DNA of 7,699 bases. It comes from JAAFHB01 sp038240855 (GTDB lineage: Bacteria; Bacteroidota; Bacteroidia; Bacteroidales; Prolixibacteraceae). The stretch is taken from the NCBI GenBank assembly GCA_038240855.1, contig JBBRGI010000176.1:1-7699 (forward strand). The letters run 5' to 3'. How positions within the stretch are numbered: position 1 is the first letter of the stretch; each line of letters opens with the position of its first letter. Both the position numbers and the translations under genes were made by a program. Below the pieces are notes generated by a model. The model had not been told where the DNA came from. It saw only the letters and a list, made by a program, of their open reading frames with translations, and made no database searches. Below are positions 6,024 through 7,699 of this stretch, one piece after another.

Positions 6024-7394
6024 CTAAACCAGGTGTTCCTTATAAATGGCAGCCCAGGGCTCCCGCATTTTTCTGGTGAGCATACTGTTGGCCATTTCGT
6101 TGTTAATGAATTGTTCAGCTTTGGGATCCCAATCGAGATCTTGCTGTAATTTCATGGCAATGTTGCCCAGATGGGACATGGTGATTGAACGGTGACCAAT
6201 CTCTGCGGGAGCAATCGTTTCTTCCCGCGATATTACACAGTCAATAAAGTTACGGAAGTGATTGTCGCTTTTGTACAGCTTGATTTCTGAAGGGGCAATT
6301 ACTGTATCCTTAAGATTTTCGGGGAAAACCTGGTGATTTCCGCGGTTGGCCTTTGCCCATCCTTCCGACCCGTGAAAGGTAACGCCTCCGGGAAGTTTAT
6401 TCGAAACAATAAGTTTAACCCCATTGGCATAGATACATTCGAAATAGAATTCGGTGGCAGTATTCCAGATAGGATGCTGCGCCCATTCGGCTTTTGCATT
6501 TTGAATCTTAACAGGACCGGTGTATTCTGTTCCCATACCCCATTGGGCAATATCGGGATGATGTCCGCCCCAGTCGGTGACCTGTCCCCCGGAATAATCG
6601 AGTACCCAGCGAAAGTTCACATGAGTCCGTGCCGGGCAGTAAGGGGCATCGGGTGCAGGTCCGAGCCAGGTGTTATAATCAAATCCTTCGGGCACAGGAA
6701 TCGGTTCGGTAAGATGACCTGTTTTTCCATAGTCAGGTGTTCCTGAAGGAAGACCGCACTCAACGGTTTGCAACTGACCAATCCGTCCGTTTCTCACCAG
6801 CTCACACACCCGCCTGAAATTTTCGTCAGAGCGTTGCTGACTTCCTGTCTGGAATATAACCCCGTATTTTTTTACAGCATTGGCCATTGCCCTTCCCTCG
6901 GGAATGGTTAAGGCAAGGGGTTTCTGACAATAAATATCTTTGCCCGCCCTTGCTGCCATCAGCACCGGGATAGAATGCCAGTGGTCAGGAAGTACTACTT
7001 CAACCGCATCAATATCTTTTCGGGCAATAACCTCCCTGAAATCTTCGAACCCCAGGCAGCCCGTGTACTTTTTCCCGGTTAATTCGGAGTAAAATCCGTT
7101 GACGAGATTAATTCCGATTTCCCTGCCCCCCGTTTTGCCGTCCCAGTATCCTGTACTTTGTTTGTTTACGTCACAAATACCGGTGATCTGAACCCGCTTA
7201 TCCGTTACAAAATCGCGGATATCATTCATAGCCTGGTTCCCAGATCCGATAAATGCCAGGTTGATCCGGTCGGATGGGGCAGTATTGCCGTTTTTTCCGC
7301 GGGCACAGGCCGAAATAATGGTTGGTACAGCAATGACCGAGGCCGCAACTGAACCGGAAAGTTTAATAAAACCGCGTCTGTTAAGATTACTCAT
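6024..7394 (-). CDS. Tat-exported, lipoprotein-like Gfo/Idh/MocA family oxidoreductase
   Basis: A 456-residue protein. The N-terminus has a twin-arginine motif (NRRGFIK, Arg6-Arg7), a hydrophobic stretch, and ISAC (27-30), which fits a lipobox with Cys30. The mature chain starts ARGKNGN, without the acidic surface-export signal of Bacteroidota, so periplasmic retention is more likely. The Rossmann domain has INLAFIGSGNQA (44-55) and ICDVN (73-77). The usual EKP motif is QKP here (157-159, Lys158 kept). The catalytic-type D-G-H-D motif is Asp274, Gly276, His278 and Asp281 in TDWGGHHPD. The family carries out NAD(P)-dependent redox or redox-assisted chemistry on sugars, and related secreted forms act in carbohydrate breakdown. 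The substrate is unknown. The gene is the most upstream of the minus-strand group, 56 bases before the GT2 gene, so co-transcription is possible but unproven. Confidence 0.9.
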   Translation of the reverse strand: MSNLNRRGFIKLSGSVAASVIAVPTIISACARGKNGNTAPSDRINLAFIGSGNQAMNDIRDFVTDKRVQITGICDVNKQSTGYWDGKTGGREIGINLVNGFYSELTGKKYTGCLGFEDFREVIARKDIDAVEVVLPDHWHSIPVLMAARAGKDIYCQKPLALTIPEGRAMANAVKKYGVIFQTGSQQRSDENFRRVCELVRNGRIGQLQTVECGLPSGTPDYGKTGHLTEPIPVPEGFDYNTWLGPAPDAPYCPARTHVNFRWVLDYSGGQVTDWGGHHPDIAQWGMGTEYTGPVKIQNAKAEWAQHPIWNTATEFYFECIYANGVKLIVSNKLPGGVTFHGSEGWAKANRGNHQVFPENLKDTVIAPSEIKLYKSDNHFRNFIDCVISREETIAPAEIGHRSITMSHLGNIAMKLQQDLDWDPKAEQFINNEMANSMLTRKMREPWAAIYKEHLV

Positions 7395-7483
7395 TGCAAA
7401 GGAATTTTGTTAAAATATACTGAAAGAGGAGTTATTTATTATAATTTAAGGCCTGCTGAAAAAATTATAAAATCAAATATTAA

Positions 7484-7632
7484 AAATCCCCCTTGGTCCT
7501 CCTTTTTCTAAGGAGGAGATGTTCAAATTTAACCGACATCCTAATGAAATTTGTGCTAAAATATTCATTTATAAGCCAATAAATCGCTTTAAACGAACTC
7601 CCCCTTTCCCGAAAGGGGGTCAGGGGGGATTT
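7484..7632. repeat. MITE-like element with hairpin-forming inverted ends
   Basis: The outer nine bases are a perfect inverted repeat (aaatccccc at 7484-7492, gggggattt at 7624-7632). The similarity continues imperfectly inward for about 30 bases: on each end an atccccc block is followed by a TG-containing spacer and a second C-rich block. Each end also folds on itself: tcctcctt/aaggagga (7497-7504 with 7510-7517) and ccccctttc/gaaaggggg (7600-7608 with 7611-7619). The core of about 80 bases is A/T-rich and non-coding. No target-site duplication is obvious. Confidence 0.6.
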
Positions 7633-7664
7633 GCATAATTTATACTCCATATAGTAGACGCTAT

Positions 7665-7678
7665 CCGCCAGCTGGCGG
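7665..7678. repeat. Perfect 14-base palindrome
   Basis: ccgccagctggcgg is its own reverse complement. It stands out as a G/C-rich block in A/T-rich surroundings near the window edge. Confidence 0.65.
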
Positions 7679-7699
7679 TCGCGAAGATTTAATAATTTA

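Larger units (their letters stand above)
7395..7699. other. Gene-free right end with inverted-repeat element
   Basis: No ORF longer than about a dozen codons. The first 90 bases form the A/T-rich upstream region of the oxidoreductase gene. On the minus strand, TATATTTT at about 7414-7421 is a one-mismatch TAnnTTTG, and TAAATTTG (7531-7524) is a full match but about 130 bases upstream; neither has a clear -33 partner. From 7484 to 7632 lies a MITE-like inverted-repeat element, and at 7665-7678 a palindrome. Confidence 0.6.

Noticed and set aside
6333..6746. A 137-residue open frame on the plus strand
   Set aside because: It is antisense to the oxidoreductase gene, across the region encoding its conserved Asp274-His278-Asp281 motif, and has no family features.

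Overview
The window looks like a chromosomal segment of a Bacteroidota bacterium, probably a Bacteroidales/Marinilabiliales-type environmental lineage. The reasons are a moderate-to-low GC content, start codons with A/T-rich leaders and no Shine-Dalgarno, a TAnnTTTG-type -7 box before the M24 peptidase gene, a curlin-repeat protein, an exported Gfo/Idh/MocA oxidoreductase, and spacers packed with short palindromes. The lineage is inferred from these traits; no database was searched.

Layout. At 3-503 (+) is the 3' part of a curlin-repeat protein whose start lies outside the window. A 553-base gene-free stretch (504-1056) follows, holding hairpin units and two families of degenerate 9-10 base repeats. 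A complete M24 metallopeptidase gene (1057-2253, +) comes next, starting just downstream of a good -7 box. It converges on a minus-strand group across a 437-base spacer (2254-2690) that holds at least six small palindromes and a candidate terminator.

The minus-strand group, read in transcription order, is: a Tat-exported lipoprotein-like Gfo/Idh/MocA oxidoreductase (7394-6024); a 56-base gap; a GtrB/DPM1-like family-2 glycosyltransferase (5967-5035); a 4-base ATGA overlap; a GT-C membrane glycosyltransferase with a C-terminal TPR domain (5038-2969); a 17-base gap; and an 86-residue secreted, membrane-anchored small protein (2951-2691). The right end (7395-7699) is gene-free and carries a MITE-like element of about 150 bases with hairpin-forming inverted ends, plus one more palindrome.

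How the genes may work together. The GT2 enzyme probably loads a sugar onto polyprenyl phosphate, and the GT-C enzyme probably transfers it to an acceptor on the periplasmic side, as in DPM1/PMT, ArnC/ArnT or GtrB/GtrII pairs. The periplasmic TPR domain and the tightly linked small membrane protein make this more distinctive than a generic pair: the small protein could be an acceptor or partner. That last step is inference only. The other main observation is a set of hairpins sharing one architecture but with different stem sequences, two of them inverted copies tagged by the same 9-mer.
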